Below are positions 20,827 to 32,013 of a DNA stretch of 64,000 nt, piece by piece. Position 1 is the first letter of the stretch. Every line of letters begins with the position of its first letter. The notes beneath the pieces are model-generated. The model did not search any database and was not told the origin of the DNA. It saw nothing but the letters and a program-made list of their open reading frames with translations. This DNA comes from Cordylochernes scorpioides (Eukaryota > Arthropoda > Arachnida > Pseudoscorpiones > Chernetidae), in assembly GCA_030710605.1 (NCBI GenBank), contig CP092886.1, positions 48,213,794-48,277,793 on the forward strand. The letters are read 5' to 3'. Position numbers and translations under genes: made by a program.

Positions 20827-21130
20827 GTGTGTTTAGAGATATTTACATGTATTTCAAAATTATTTATAGTATATTCAGAATTCTCTTACCTGTCTTAGAC
20901 AGACATTTTATAATTATCAAAGTAGATATAATTATCTCTAAACACACTTCCATATGAGAAATTTGAACTATGTTTGACGCGTATGATTCTTTCTGAAATA
21001 AATCAATTTTCTACTTCCCTTACTGCAATGATAAAATAATGGGAGGGCCTGGCTTATCAGTGGTGAACCCTCCCAGAGGTTTCGCCAGTTTAATCTACCA
21101 TACCGCTGTAATATTGCATTTTTTCGGTTT
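20827..21130 (-). repeat. Family C repeat, copy 1
   Basis: Minus-strand copy of a dispersed unit recognisable by GGGAGGGTTCACCACTGAT, AGCCAGGCCCTCCCATTATT and GCAGTAAGGG.AGTAGAAAATTG. An inverted pair AAGTGTGTTTAGAGATA also occurs at about 20827 and 20940. No coding capacity. Confidence 0.6.
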
Positions 21131-21289
21131 TCCTTTTATAGTGATACTGAAGATAGACTCTTGGAAAGGGTATTTTAAATGAACTATGGACATAAGATTT
21201 GAGAGGACAGTATAAATATATATAATGATAAATATATAATATGCTTCGAGCATTGATCTTCCGCATACTGTGCATGCAAGTAAACGTTT

Positions 21290-21500
21290 TAAAACATAAT
21301 ATTTATAAAACTGAAAAATGCAATATTACAGCGGTATATGGTAGATTAAACTGGCGAAACCGCTGGGAGGGTTCACCACTGATGAGCCAGGCCCTCCCAT
21401 TATTTTATCATTGCAGTATGGGTAGTAGAAAATTGATTTATTTTTAAAAGAATCATACGGGTCAAAAATAGTTTAAATTTCTCATAACAGGTGGCGCGCT
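21290..21500 (+). repeat. Family C repeat, copy 2
   Basis: Plus-strand copy; with copy 1 it makes an inverted arrangement around 21130-21290. The core GGCGAAACCGCTGGGAGGG..CACTGATGAGCCAGG is best preserved here. Confidence 0.6.
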
Positions 21501-21529
21501 AATGCATCATGCTTATGTCCATAGTTCAT

Positions 21530-21775
21530 TTAAAATACCCATTCCAAAAGTCTAGCTTCACTATCAGTATAAAAGGAAAACCGAAAAATGCAATTTGACA
21601 GCGGGATGGTAGATTAAATTGGCGAAACCACTGGGAGGGTTCACCACTGATTAGCCAGGCCCTCCCATTATTTTATCATTGCACTAAGGGCAGTAGAAAA
21701 TTGATTTTTTTTTAAATCATGTCCGTCAAAAATAGTTCAAATTTCTCATAACAGGTGGCGCGCTAATGCATCATA
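21530..21775 (+). repeat. Family C repeat, copy 3
   Basis: Direct repeat of copy 2, ending with CATAACAGGTGGCGCGCTAATGCATCAT as copy 2 does. The ATGGACATAAG and CTATGGACATAAG ends recur in inverted form near 21180. Confidence 0.6.
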
Positions 21776-22430
21776 TTAACACTTCCATATCTCTCGTATA
21801 GGACAAAGTAACTAATAACTGAAAGATTATTTTTACTAGAAGACTATTTTAGTATGAAAAACATTTGTCTTCAAACTATAAAATTTAGCCTTCTATAATT
21901 TCAAGGTTTTAAAAAAATTTTGTTCACGTTGTGAATGATTCCAGTACAAATTTCTATTTAATAAAATAATTCTGGAGATTTAATTGGGATTTTATTTGTA
22001 AAGTAGACTTCGTACCATATAAACCTTTCACGGAATTGTATATTCTTGTATTATATACCTTGATAAAAGAACGTTTGCAAAAAATTCTCAAAAGTGAATT
22101 ACTGTTCTTAAGAATATATGATACCTACTGTATGAAAAAGTGAAAGTTGTATAAGCTTATGATTTTGCCTTGTTTTAAAAATGAGTCGATGTTGGTTCCA
22201 TATGTTTGAATTGAATATTACACCTTACTTATATATTTTTTATTGCTTAAAAAAGAACACAACAAACCAAAAAATAAAATACGATGGCAAAATGATTTGA
22301 TTACTAACAAAAAAAAACCAAAACAATATCCAAAATGAAGATGATAAAAAAATTGAATATGTCTGCCAAAAAAATGCTTCAATGAATTAAAAAATAATAA
22401 TAATTACAAAATTATACCATCTTAATAAAG
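21776..22430. other. AT-rich interval, no gene seen
   Basis: No recognisable element. The part from about 22250 onwards may already be degraded LINE sequence belonging to the next entry. Confidence 0.35.
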
Positions 22431-23320
22431 CCAATAATGGAATATGAAACACTGTCTTGGACTCCCTCAAGTTCATCGCTGAAAGGAAGACTGGACAGTG
22501 TCCGAGCAAAAGCGGCCAAAATAAATCACTGATGCTGTCTCATCCATCAACAATGAAAATATTTAGAAAGACTGTGGTCTAGATCGACTTGAAAACAGAA
22601 TACACACACAATTAATAACAATAAAATTCACTAATAACATAAAAAGTAAATAAACCAAACATATATCCAATAAAACCTCAAACCCAAAAAGAACGACTCA
22701 AAAGATCTTTAACACTTCAATACGTCAAAAATATGAGAAAACGCATAAATATTAAACACGAGAATTCACCAATACAAGAAGAACCTATATTTCCTATCTC
22801 ATTGCCCTCGAATGTACTCATCATACTTAATCTGAATGAACCCTTAAATAAAAAGAACAAAAGCATAAAAAAAATGAGATAATTGATCTATAAAATCAGA
22901 GAAATTATTTAATAGCCTATATACAAATGGATCTTTAGGTCTTACCCTGAATAATTGAGGGGCCGGAATTAATATAACAAGATGGAACGTACATCAAAAT
23001 CAAAGAAAGAGCAGGAAAGATTTCAACAAACTTCACTTGTAAACTGACAGCTATCTGGAAAGCCCTGGAATATACCTTAATCAACTATTCCTGCATCAAG
23101 CAGAAGGAATTATAATGTACAGTAACTCTAGATCTGAATTAGAATCAATTCAGAAGTGCAATGCAAAAATCACTCAAAACATATGCTCGTTAATAAACCA
23201 ACTGGTACTATTGTAGAAGAACTGCATTCTACAATGGATTCCTGTCCATGTTGGAATCGGGGGCAATCAGAAGGAGGTTGAATTAGCAAAGGAAGCCAGA
23301 AAGATGAGCCAAAAGAAATT
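22430..23320 (+). pseudogene. Decayed LINE 3' region with RNase H domain
   Basis: Conceptual translation, interrupted by many stops and shifts, first gives a post-RT segment (YETLSWTPSSSSLKGRLDSV, around 22440). At about 22960-23290 an RNase H-like series follows: AGINIT, then LTAIWKALEYTL (the conserved Glu is lost or degraded), EGIIMYSNSRSELESIQ (Asp of the third motif changed) and ILQWIPVHVGIGGNQ (terminal motif). RNase H after RT is typical of I/R1/LOA-type LINEs. Too decayed to place further. Confidence 0.5.
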
Positions 23321-23344
23321 TTAAAACGTCAATATTTGATGCTT

Positions 23345-24326
23345 ATTCCTTTTGGTAAAATTTAAAGAGGGCCGCTATTTCAGAGAAACCAGCAATGAAT
23401 TACCTATAGAAACCAACAACTCCAAGAAAACGTCTGACGCCTGATACAGTTTTAGGACGACTCATGGCTTTAATTTTTTCAATGATGTTCTCTTTAGGAT
23501 GAATTCCACCCTTGTCCACTCTGTGTCCAAAGAAGGTCACTTCTTCCTGAAAGAGCTGGCATTTGTTAGGTCTCACTTGAAGCCCATATTTCCTAAGTCT
23601 GTCCAACACCTCAGTTAAGTCAGCCAGATGCTGCTCCAACGACTCCGAGTATACCAGAACGTCGTCAATAAAACATTGGCAATTCTTCCCCATTAAGCCG
23701 CTTAGGATACGATGCATTTCTCTCTTAAATACATTTGAAGATATCTTACAGCCTTGAGGAAGCCTTGACATCTCAAATTTTACGAAAGGGGTTTGAAAAG
23801 CGAAGCATCTCGTGACGTTACTGTCCAGCGTCAACTGATAATACCCACTGGCTAGATCCAAGGTACCAAAATATTTAGCACCCCCCACAGACACTGCCAT
23901 GGCGGTGTCTATCTGGATCATGGGATAATCTTGATTCCTTATTTTTTCGTTGAGCTGTCTGAGGTCCAGCACGAATCTCAAGGGACCGCCAGGCTTCTTG
24001 ACAAGATGTACTAGACTGCTCCAATCAGATCCCGATCTTTTTAGGATACCGCTCTCTAAGACCTTATCGAAAAGTTCCTTGTATGGCTCTAGCAAACTAT
24101 AGGGAATAGGATACTGCCGCCTAAAAGTAACGTCATTTATGTCAACACCAATTTTTATAAGCGGTACCTTAGCTGCTTTTAACTCTGCGACATTTTCCAC
24201 GAACATATCTGATCTATGTTCCAGTATGTCGCGGACCAGCTGCTGATGTTTGCCATTAACTTGGCCAATATCTACCTGTTGCCAGTCTTCAGTCGCCGCG
24301 GACGATACATTGCATTCCTCCCACAC
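23345..24326 (-). pseudogene. Ty3/gypsy pol: reverse transcriptase domain (truncated)
   Basis: A 308-codon frame (to the stop at 23400) encoding the RT of a gypsy-type element. Motifs in order: RRQYPIPYSLLEPYKEL, SDWSSLVHLVKKPGG, RFVLDLRQLNEK, FGTLDLASGYYQL, RLPQGCKISSNVF, CFIDDVLVYS (catalytic DD), FFGHRVDKGGIHP and RRFLGVVGFYR. One TAA replaces the next codon, and the frame then continues FIAGFSEIAALFK before homology stops near 23345. RNase H and integrase are therefore missing. It lies downstream of gag and protease on the same strand. It copied element RNA into DNA when active. Confidence 0.8.
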
Positions 24327-24404
24327 AGGGGGGCAAAGGAATGTTCACTCTCCTTATCTCCTTTATCGCAAGAATGCCGTCGTAGTCCTTATCTTCAAGT
24401 GTCA

Positions 24405-24824
24405 TTAACCAAAGTTTATCTCTCCTAGTTCGAAACCCTTATCTGTATTTACCCTACAGTTTTTTACCTTCGTCAACGTCTTGACGTGGCCTGTAACTGA
24501 CACAATTTTAAGATTGTCAATTGCTTTGTCCTGGTCCTCATTCAGAACTTTACACCTTTCTGAATTTATTATGCTAACTTGGCCTTCTGTATCGCATAAT
24601 AAGTGCCAAGTATTGCCGTTTATTGATTTCCTAACAAATGGCAGAGTTCCAACAGGATCCCGGCTAGAACGAACATTAACAATCTTAGCAATTGGTTGAA
24701 TACCAGTGGCTGACTTCGGCCAACTCGAACAAGCACTGGCCGTTTTGCCCGAGTTTAGTAGTTTAAAACTCTTTTCTCCTTGCAAAACCTGGCAATATGC
24801 CCCATCTTCCCACAGCGGAAACAT
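24405..24824 (-). pseudogene. Gypsy aspartic protease region
   Basis: Overlaps the end of gag and precedes RT. The segment WHLLCDTEGQVSIIN corresponds to the retroviral-type protease motif (usual pattern hydrophobic-D-T/S-G-A-x-V-S), but here a Glu stands between DT and G, which would damage the flap-side geometry if the reading is right. A later KNCRV strand is preserved. The link to the RT frame at 24326 needs a frame change, so the polyprotein is probably broken. Confidence 0.55.
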
Positions 24825-25476
24825 TTTAATTTATGCCTACCGCCATTTTTAGAAGATTCCAGCTTACTCTCGCTAAGCAGTTTAGTCAGCCTCCCTATTT
24901 CTTCCTTAAGATCGTTAATGCACTTCTCTGACTCGTGCTTTATCTTGCCTACTACAGCATTGAGCGTATCTAACCTTCCCTTCAGACTGCTAACTTCCTC
25001 TATGTCCGCCGCACATGCCCGTTGCTTAAAGTGGCAGCGGTTCTCTACACCATCCTCCATGGCCATAATTCTAACTGCCTCGTCAATACAGCTGACCCCA
25101 CTACGGACAACAGGTTCTTTATACTTATCAAGAACATTGTCTACGAAAATATCGAACACTAAACTGCTGTTCAGATCGAACTTTATATCTCTCCTAGTGG
25201 TCATGAATCTTTTCCTAAACACATAAGGGCTTAAACTTTCCCTAAAACCGTGAGTTTTTTCAGGCAATAAAATGCGTAATTTCTCAATTATGCTCGCTAC
25301 ACTACTGTCCTTTTTTATGCCCATCTCTTCTATGCTAACCCGAATTTTAAGCGACAAAGCCTTGAACATAAGCAGTGCCTTAACTTTCTTATTCCATTCA
25401 GCTCTAATTCCCTGATGAAAGTTTTTAGCCCCACTCCATTGAACGTAGGAAGTTTGATAGAATAGTTACTATCCAT
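24755..25476 (-). pseudogene. Gypsy gag with one CCHC knuckle (frameshifted)
   Basis: The likely start is the ATG at 25476 (MDSNYSIKLPTFNGVG), a typical gag opening. After about 30 codons the homologous reading moves to another frame (KALLMFKALSLKIRVS) and runs to 24755. The C-terminal half has a heptad-like stretch (SLKGRLDTLNAVVGKIKHE) and ends with one zinc knuckle, CFRCGKMGHIARFC. In the family, Gag packages element RNA. No 5' LTR is seen: retrozyme sequence begins less than 100 bp upstream. Confidence 0.7.
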
Positions 25477-25571
25477 AATAACAAAAATTTCATACAGTAA
25501 ATTTATATTTTTAAAAAATGAATTATGTTTTAATATATATATTAGAAAACGATAGAAAAAAAAAATAATAA

Positions 25572-25877
25572 AAAGGTCAGGTGTTGATTTTAAAAATAAA
25601 AAAGGCATATCCTGACCTTGTTGACATGAGCATCTCCTGATAGCAAAGCGCCATCTAATGGAACAAAAATAAACTAAACGTTTATTTAACTTGTTCCGTG
25701 ATATTTGGCCAACCCAATTTCTTTATAAATCAAGAAAAGTCAATCACGAACGCGTTTCGGGCTGTTCGCCCTCGTCAGCGTGGTGCAGACTGTACCTCTA
25801 TGACCAAATATTTGTTCCCAGAGGCTTCCTGAGAAATCAAGAAATGGGTATTTAAGGCCAATTTTGCGTGAATACTT
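25572..25877 (-). mobile_element. Family B retrozyme, left inverted arm
   Basis: Minus-strand monomer from AGGTCAGGTGTTGATTTT to TTGCGTGAATAC. Diverged from the 12-14-kb copies. It is the inverted partner of 27366-27675, with a LINE RT fragment between them. Confidence 0.7.
25743..25784 (-). ncRNA. Hammerhead ribozyme g
   Basis: Minus strand: ACCACG-CTGACGA-GGGC-GAACA-GCCC-GAAA-CGCGTT-CGTGAT. The core is intact and stem II perfect. Stem I has one C-A mismatch. Triplet GTT. Confidence 0.7.
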
Positions 25878-27345
25878 ATATATCTCTTTATTAATGATTT
25901 TATTAAAATATTTGATGACTCGGGGTTGTCAGGAATATACTTACCCAATTTCGGAAACATACACCTCCTCCTATATGCCGACGATATTGTTTTGATCGGT
26001 GATTCTAAAATAAACCTTCAATTGAAAATCAATATACTGAAAACCTATCTAGAAACTAACTTACTAACTCTGAACGAAAACAAGTCAAGCATAATGGTTT
26101 TCCGTAATGGAGAAAAGGTGGCGCGTTCGGAAAGATGGTATTGGGGTCAAAGTCCTTTAAGCGTTACATCAAAATATACGTACCTGGGCTACCCGCTCAC
26201 CCCTTCGATTTCTTCCACTCAAGTGGCCTTGAATTATAGAGGCAGGACCATGGCCGCGATGGGTACTGTGGGGGAGATTATTCTGAAGTCCAAGCTCAAA
26301 TCCTTCCATGCAAGTATGAGATTGTTGAATTCTAATAACGAAATGATTCAAAAATTGTTGGATTCTATCATCTTGACAGTCCTACTCTATGCGGCTCCAA
26401 TCTGGGAACATGATCAAGCCTTAATCTTAGATAGAATCCAGGATACCTTTCTCAGATGTTTTCTGTGCCTTCCAAGCTATACGCCGGGCTATATTTTGAG
26501 GGCCGAAACAGGAAGAAACTCTCTTGATATCACAGTGAAAAAACTAACTTTAAAATTCTGGACTAGAATTATGAAAATGGACGGCAGCAGGCTACCTTCA
26601 ATTTGTTTGGCACATTTGAGGGACATTTCAATTTCTTCAAAACAGAATATCGGACTGGTAAAAAGTATAACAGAGCTACTTAATAACACCGGCTTCTCAT
26701 GGCTTGTTGGAAGTACAGACTTCAATATTCTACAAAGATACATCCCCCTAATTATTAGAACGGCAACCGATCAGTCCTTGCAGCTGGATTATGTAAGAAT
26801 AAGAAAATCAGTACTCTACTCTCACTATAAATACTTTCATTCATCACCTACAATGGAATGCTATCTGAATGACAATATCCCCCTAACCTTAAAGAGAATC
26901 ATTGCACAAGTAAGAAGCCTTTATGTAGTACAGAGAATTAATCATGTTTTACTATTGAAAACTAAGACCATAAAATGCACCTTATGCAACGGTGAATTTA
27001 GTCTCGATTTTCCACACTACATGTTCTACTGTACGGCAATGGAAGAAGAAAGAGAAATTATTCGTCAGGAGACCGGCTATAATAGCAATTCGCCTTATGT
27101 TTTAGTGGCAAAAGTCGTAAAATCCAGACCCTTTGCATTCGCTTTTTAAAAATACTGGAAATCAGCTCAATCAAAATATTTAGCACAGATACCGGATCCA
27201 ACTCGATAATTGGTCGAGGTCAATACCCAATATTTGTATATAACTATCATGCTAATTTGTTATTTATTTATTTTGTCCTACCGGGAGAATCCTGTATGGC
27301 ACGTGTGCCCAATAAAGGCTATTGTTGTTGATATATATATATATA
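25878..27345 (+). mobile_element. 5'-truncated LINE between inverted retrozyme arms
   Basis: Begins inside the RT domain with the reading LFINDFIKIF, ends after a long 3' part with AATAAAGGCTATTGTTGTTG and an (AT)n/T-run. A related LINE lies at 32.1-32.8 kb. The truncation point coincides with the inner edge of the left retrozyme arm. Confidence 0.65.
25887..27149 (+). pseudogene. LINE ORF2: RT C-terminal half and C-terminal zinc motif
   Basis: An open frame of about 420 codons, intact but 5'-truncated. Readable from LFINDFIKIFDDSG before the first Met at 25926. It has the RT catalytic motif LLLYADDIVLIG, then LTLNENKSS, KYTYLGYPLT, the thumb-like ILTVLLYAAPIW, and a conserved PSYTPGYILRAETGRNSL segment. 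Near the C-terminus is a CCHC-type motif (CTLCNGEFSLDFPHYMFYC). No RNase H is seen. The type fits an APE-class LINE (Jockey/CR1/I-like groups); I cannot place it more closely. Catalytic D residues of the N-terminal RT are absent through truncation. Confidence 0.7.
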
Positions 27346-27365
27346 TTTTTTTTTTTTTTCGCATG

Positions 27366-27675
27366 AAAAGTGTATTTACGCAAATTTGGCCTTAAATACC
27401 CATTTCTTGATTTCTCAGGAAGCTACTGGGGCCAAATATTTGGTCTTAGAGATACAGTCTGCACCACGCTGGCGAGAGCCAACAGCCCGAAAAGCGTTCG
27501 TGGTTGACTTTTCTTGATTTATCAAGAAATTGGTTTGGCCAAATAACACGGAACGAGTTAAATAAACGTTTAGTTTATTTTTGTTCCACTAGATGGCGCT
27601 CTGCCATTTAGAGATGCTGATTTGAGCACGGTTAGGATATGCCTTTTTTATTTTTAATATCAAAACACCTGACCT
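27366..27675 (+). mobile_element. Family B retrozyme, right inverted arm
   Basis: Plus-strand monomer from GTGTATTTACGCAAATTTGG to AATATCAAAACACCTGACC. Inverted copy of 25572-25877. Confidence 0.7.
27463..27504 (+). ncRNA. Degenerate hammerhead ribozyme h
   Basis: ACCACG-CTGGCGA-GAGC-CAACA-GCCC-GAAA-AGCGTT-CGTGGT. Stem I is perfect, but the conserved CTGANGA reads CTGGCGA, stem II has a mismatch and stem III is broken. Probably inactive. Confidence 0.6.
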
Positions 27676-27708
27676 TTTTATATTTTTTATTATTTTCATA
27701 TATATAGC

Positions 27709-27793
27709 TATTTAAAAAATAAGGCTCGTTTTGGATTGTAATAAGATTATTTTTTATCTAATATAATCCAAAATAGCCTTATTTTTTAAATAT
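27709..27793. repeat. AT-rich hairpin
   Basis: TATTTAAAAAATAAGGCT at 27709 is mirrored by AGCCTTATTTTTTAAATA ending at 27791, with further pairing of TTTTGGATT and the TCCAAAA opposite. Probably a small palindromic element. Confidence 0.6.
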
Positions 27794-27867
27794 ATTCATA
27801 TTATAGATTGCTCTATATTCAGAATATATATATATTAAAGATTGAGAAATCCATAATAATATATATA

Positions 27868-28745
27868 AATAAATATAAAGCATATATTGGATCTAAATTT
27901 ATTAAACAGCCAATATTTCTAGGGGCAACACGCCTCTCTTTATCAAGGCTTTTGATTTAAACTAAATCACGTGGGCATGTGATCCACTCATGCTATATAA
28001 GATCAAAGTAAGAAACTATCTGATGAAAATTCCACTGTATATAAAATATATTTATAATTGTTATATTTAATAATAATTAAAAGAGTATATAATTAAATAA
28101 CCATTTGATTAAATAAATGAAAAGATTGATAAATATTAGAAAATAAAAATGAGTAGGGATTATGATTCAATATGTTGTGTTGATAAATATAAATAAAATA
28201 TATTACTAGTGTAAATATATACAAAAATAATAAAAATAAAAAATAAAAAAATAATAAATAAATAATTTAGGAAGATATAAATTCTCTATAAATTTAAATA
28301 CAGAAAGCATAAATAGGAAAATTGACCTACCAGAAATTTATAGAGAATTTATATCTTCCTAAATTATTTATTTATTATTATTTTTTAAAATTATTTTTGT
28401 ATATATTTATACTAGTAATATATTTTATTTATATTTATCAACACAACATATTGAATCATAATCCCTACTCATTTTTATTTTCTAATATTTATCAATCTTT
28501 TCATTTATTTAATCAAATGGTTATTTAATTATATACTCTTTTAATTATTATTAAATATAACAATTATAAATATATTTTATATACAGTGAAATTTTCATCA
28601 GATAGTTTCTTACTTTGATCTTTTATAGCATGAGTGGATCACATGCCCACGTGATTTAGTTTAAATCAAAAGCCTTGATAAAGAGAGGCGTGTTGCCCCT
28701 AGAAATATTGGCTGTTTAATAAATTTAGATCCAATATATGCTTTA

Positions 28746-28760
<15 letters not shown>
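27868..28760. mobile_element. Penelope-like element 3' ends in head-to-head inversion
   Basis: Two arms of about 427 bp (27868-28294 and 28334-28760) are near-perfect reverse complements around a 39-bp spacer. The right arm plus spacer encodes the last residues of a Penelope-like protein (28297-28362), followed by the non-coding terminal repeat containing GATCACATGCCCACGTGATT and AAGAGAGGCGTGTTGCCCCT. Inverted or partial terminal-repeat structures are known for Penelope-like elements. Left of the palindrome no further coding is seen. Confidence 0.65.
28297..28362 (+). pseudogene. Penelope-like protein C-terminal tail
   Basis: 21 codons plus TAA, NTESINRKIDLPEIYREF then ISS. The same signature closes the other two Penelope-like copies (NSINRRIDIPEIYNIIF at 34.2 kb; NSINRKIDLPLLY at 63.4 kb), where it follows the GIY-YIG endonuclease. 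Only the extreme C-terminus survives here. Confidence 0.65.
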
Positions 28761-28777
<17 letters not shown>

Positions 28778-29009
28778 ATATTTAAAAAATTCAGGCCAAA
28801 ATTACGGGAATATAAGCCAAGAAAACTATCCTGACAAGGCTTGCCAATGACAAAAGTAAACTTTTACGGGTTACACACAAAGAGCAATTTACTAGAGCCT
28901 AAAGTAAGCTTAACTTAACACACATAAAAGAGTACACTCAAGAGTACAACAGCAACAATAAAAGATGGGTAAATAAAAACTCAAAATTTGTTAAATAAAA
29001 AAATTGTAC
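28761..29009. other. AT-rich interval, no gene seen
   Basis: No recognised feature. Confidence 0.4.
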
Positions 29010-29215
29010 TCCTCTTTTATTGTATCGTTGGTAGGGATCGGACCGGCGTCACACAGGGATGCGAGGACATCACCAGACACGGATAAAGCACGCAGAGAAC
29101 ACTTGAAGTGTCCCCACACAATAATAATCCTTACTAGCTTCCTCGCATTCCCTTAGCCCCCTCTTATATACAAACATGGCCACATTCGTTCAATGAGAAG
29201 GCGTGAGAGATCGGT
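29010..29215 (-). mobile_element. Solo-LTR-like element, family E (minus)
   Basis: On the minus strand: GAACGAATGTGGCCATG, TATA box (TGTATATAAGAGG, near 29166-29175), then CACTTCAAGTGTTCTCTGCG, GTGTCTGGTGATG and the polyadenylation signal CAATAAAAG near 29014-29021. The same order occurs on the plus strand at 56765-56985. A promoter and poly(A) signal in about 200 bp is the organisation of a compact LTR. No linked gag or pol. Exact ends are not defined. Confidence 0.5.
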
Positions 29216-29294
29216 TCATTTAACAAACGCAAACACCATTCTACCCGCTAAAAATTGAGATAAGATAAATTCTTATGTTTGTCAATATAAATTG

Positions 29295-30770
29295 ACACTC
29301 TAACTTAGCTAATCATAGCCATCATCTATCTCGTCTCTCTAACTTAGTTATCATAGCCACCACCTATCTCGTCACTCTAACTTAGATAATCATAGCCACC
29401 ACCTATCTCGTCTCTCTAACTTAGATAATCATAGCCACCATCTATCTCGTCACTCTAACTTAGATAATCATAGCCACCATCTATCTCGTCTCTCTAACTT
29501 AGATATCATAGCCACCATCTATCTCGTCACTCTAACTTAGTTAAGCATAGCCACCATCTATCTCGTCTCCCTAACTTAGTTATCATAGCCACCACCTATC
29601 TCGTCACTCTAACTTAGATAATCATAGCCACCATCTATCTCGTCTCTCTAACTTAGATAATCATAGCCACCATCTATCTCGTCACTCTAACTTAGATAAT
29701 CATAGCCACCATCTATCTCGTCACTCTAACTTAGATAATCAAGCCACCATCTATCTCGTCTCTCTAACTTAGTTATCATAGCCACCACCTTTCTCGTCAC
29801 TCTAACTTAGATAATTATAGCCACCACCTATCTCGTCACTCTAACTTAGATAATCATAGCTACCTCCTATCTAGTCACTCTAACTTAGATAATCATAGCT
29901 ACTATCTATCTCGTCACTCTAACATAGATAATCATAGCCACCACCTATCTCGTCACTCTAACTTAAATGATCATAGCCACCACCTATCTCGTCACTCTAA
30001 CATAGATAATCATAGCCACCACCTATCTCGTCACTCTAACTTAAATGATCATAGCCACCACCTATCTCGTCACTCTAACTTAGCTAATCATAACCACCAT
30101 CTATCTCGTCACTCTAACTTAGCTAATCATAGCCACCATCTATCTCGTCACTCTAACATAGATAATCATAGCCACGATCTATCTCGTCACTCTAACATAA
30201 ATGATCATAGCCATTATCTATCTCGTCACTCTAACTTAGCTAATCATAGCCACCACCTATCTCGTCACTCTAACTTAGATAATCCTAGCTACCTCCTATC
30301 TAGTCACTCTAACTTAGATAATCATAGCTACTATCTATCTCGTCACTCTAACATAGATAATCATAGCCACCACCTATCTCGTCACTCTAACTTAAATGAT
30401 CATAGCCATTATCTATCTCGTCACTCTAACTTAGCTAATCATAGCCACCATCTATCTCGTCACTCTAACATAGATAATCATAGCCACCATCTATCTCGTC
30501 TCTATAACTTAGATTATCATAGCCACCACCTATCTCGTCACTCTAACTTAAATGATCATAGCCATTATCTATCTCGTCACTCTAACTTAGCTAATCATAG
30601 CCACCATCTATCTCGTCACTCTAACATAGATAAACATAGCCACCATCTATCTCGTCTCTCTAACTTAGATTATCATAGCCACCATCTATCTCGTCTCTCT
30701 AACTTAGATAATCATAGCCACCATCTATCTCGTCACTCTAACTTAGATATCATAGCCACCACCTGTCTTA
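29295..30770 (+). repeat. 39-bp minisatellite array, roughly 38 copies
   Basis: Continuous tandem repeats of CACTCTAACTTAGATAATCA and TAGCCACCATCTATCTCGT. Common variants are TCTCT for CACTC, TTAGTTATC for TTAGATAATC, and CACCTATC for CATCTATC. Several higher-order blocks of neighbouring variants recur (for example the CTACCTCCTATCTAGTC unit near 29865 and 30285), pointing to segmental duplication within the array. No spacer sequences, so not a CRISPR array. No coding frame. Confidence 0.95.
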
Positions 30771-31980
30771 TCACGATAACTCAGCTAATTATTGCTGCCA
30801 CCTGCCTCATCACGCTAACTTAGCTCTCTAATCATAGTTAGAACTTAAAACTCTAACATCATAGGTAATAGCTGTCTATCTCTCACCAGGAGATGATCAT
30901 AGCATTTTAAACATTGTAAACAATTAGAGTTTATAGAACCTTTTATAATTCAACTTAAAAATAAGCGGAGATATAATATTTAATCAAAACCACACCATTG
31001 GCGTTATCATCCTTTCAGGATTGAATATGCTATCACTGTTGTTATTAATGGTGACTAATTGTGTGTATCCTTATGTGCTAACACAGCTACGTATAGTTAC
31101 CATCTGTCACGTCACATGCTACCACAATGCTAAGTATAGTTGCACCTCATTCAAACAGAACGCGACAAGTGAAATAGGTCAACCCACACCGGCGACAACT
31201 TTCCCTCCTGTCGGCTCTGCTCATTCTGGCGAAAGTCCTTTGTTTCGTAAACTGCCTTTCAGACAAATGGATCTCTAGGCCACGTGTTGCAGGGGATGAA
31301 GGATAGCGCTGCCTAATTTTAACACCAAGTCGCGGCGGAGGTTCCTGAAATAGCTTCTGTCACAATCCGCGAACTACAATTTACACAAAAGTTATTTCCT
31401 CAACTGAAAACATTTCCGACACACAATGAAATTTAATTCCATTCACTTCTCTAAATGAATTTTGAAGATCAAAAGCCTCTTTTAGGAAATAACTTAAGAA
31501 ATAGTTCTGAGATGTTGTAGTTGCTGATATTCTACAGTGTTTGGCATTCCTCCTCTCACTGGTACGAATAGTTCTTATCCCATAAATTCTTTTTTTTTCT
31601 TGTCTGTTGCTGGACGAAGGTTCTGAGGTTTCAGTTTCTCTCTGATTTTTTATCATTCAAATATTATCTTCTTTGCCTCTGGAAAAATCTCACTTTGACA
31701 TTTAAAAATTGTATTGATCAAATATCAATGAATAATTGAAAAAAGGTAAGCGATACCTCTGAGAGAAAGTGCATCATTCATAAGCCTTTTGTCTCTTGCT
31801 AAATGTGAAGTAGGAGTTGGGGTTAAAAAATCCAAACATATATCAGTAACCATCAACCCCATTGGTCAACTTCTAAGAAATACTATAAGTAAATCTGATA
31901 AACAGTTGAAACTTAATCTTCAAACCACTGTGCAGTTCACTCAATCCAATGCCAAAATTGCAATGCTAACTGCATAGGTG
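30771..31980. other. No gene recognised
   Basis: After a few degenerate minisatellite units the sequence becomes unique. Frames at 31021-31278 (plus) and 31381-31656 (minus) are of 85-91 codons with no recognised motif. A GC-richer stretch at about 31160-31350 is unassigned. Confidence 0.3.
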
Positions 31981-32013
31981 AGACTGGAATATATCTCAAT
32001 ACAGATTAGATTA

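Noticed and set aside
21320-21400. Hammerhead-like motif in family C (GGCGAAACC..CTGATGAGCC with CTGGC/GCCAG pairing)
   Set aside because: The segment between GAAA and CTGATGA is too short for stem III, cleavage site and stem I, and two of the other copies read CTGATAA and CTGATTA, so the core is not conserved.
29295-30770. CRISPR array
   Set aside because: Repeats are contiguous 39-bp units without unique spacers, and everything else in the window is eukaryotic.
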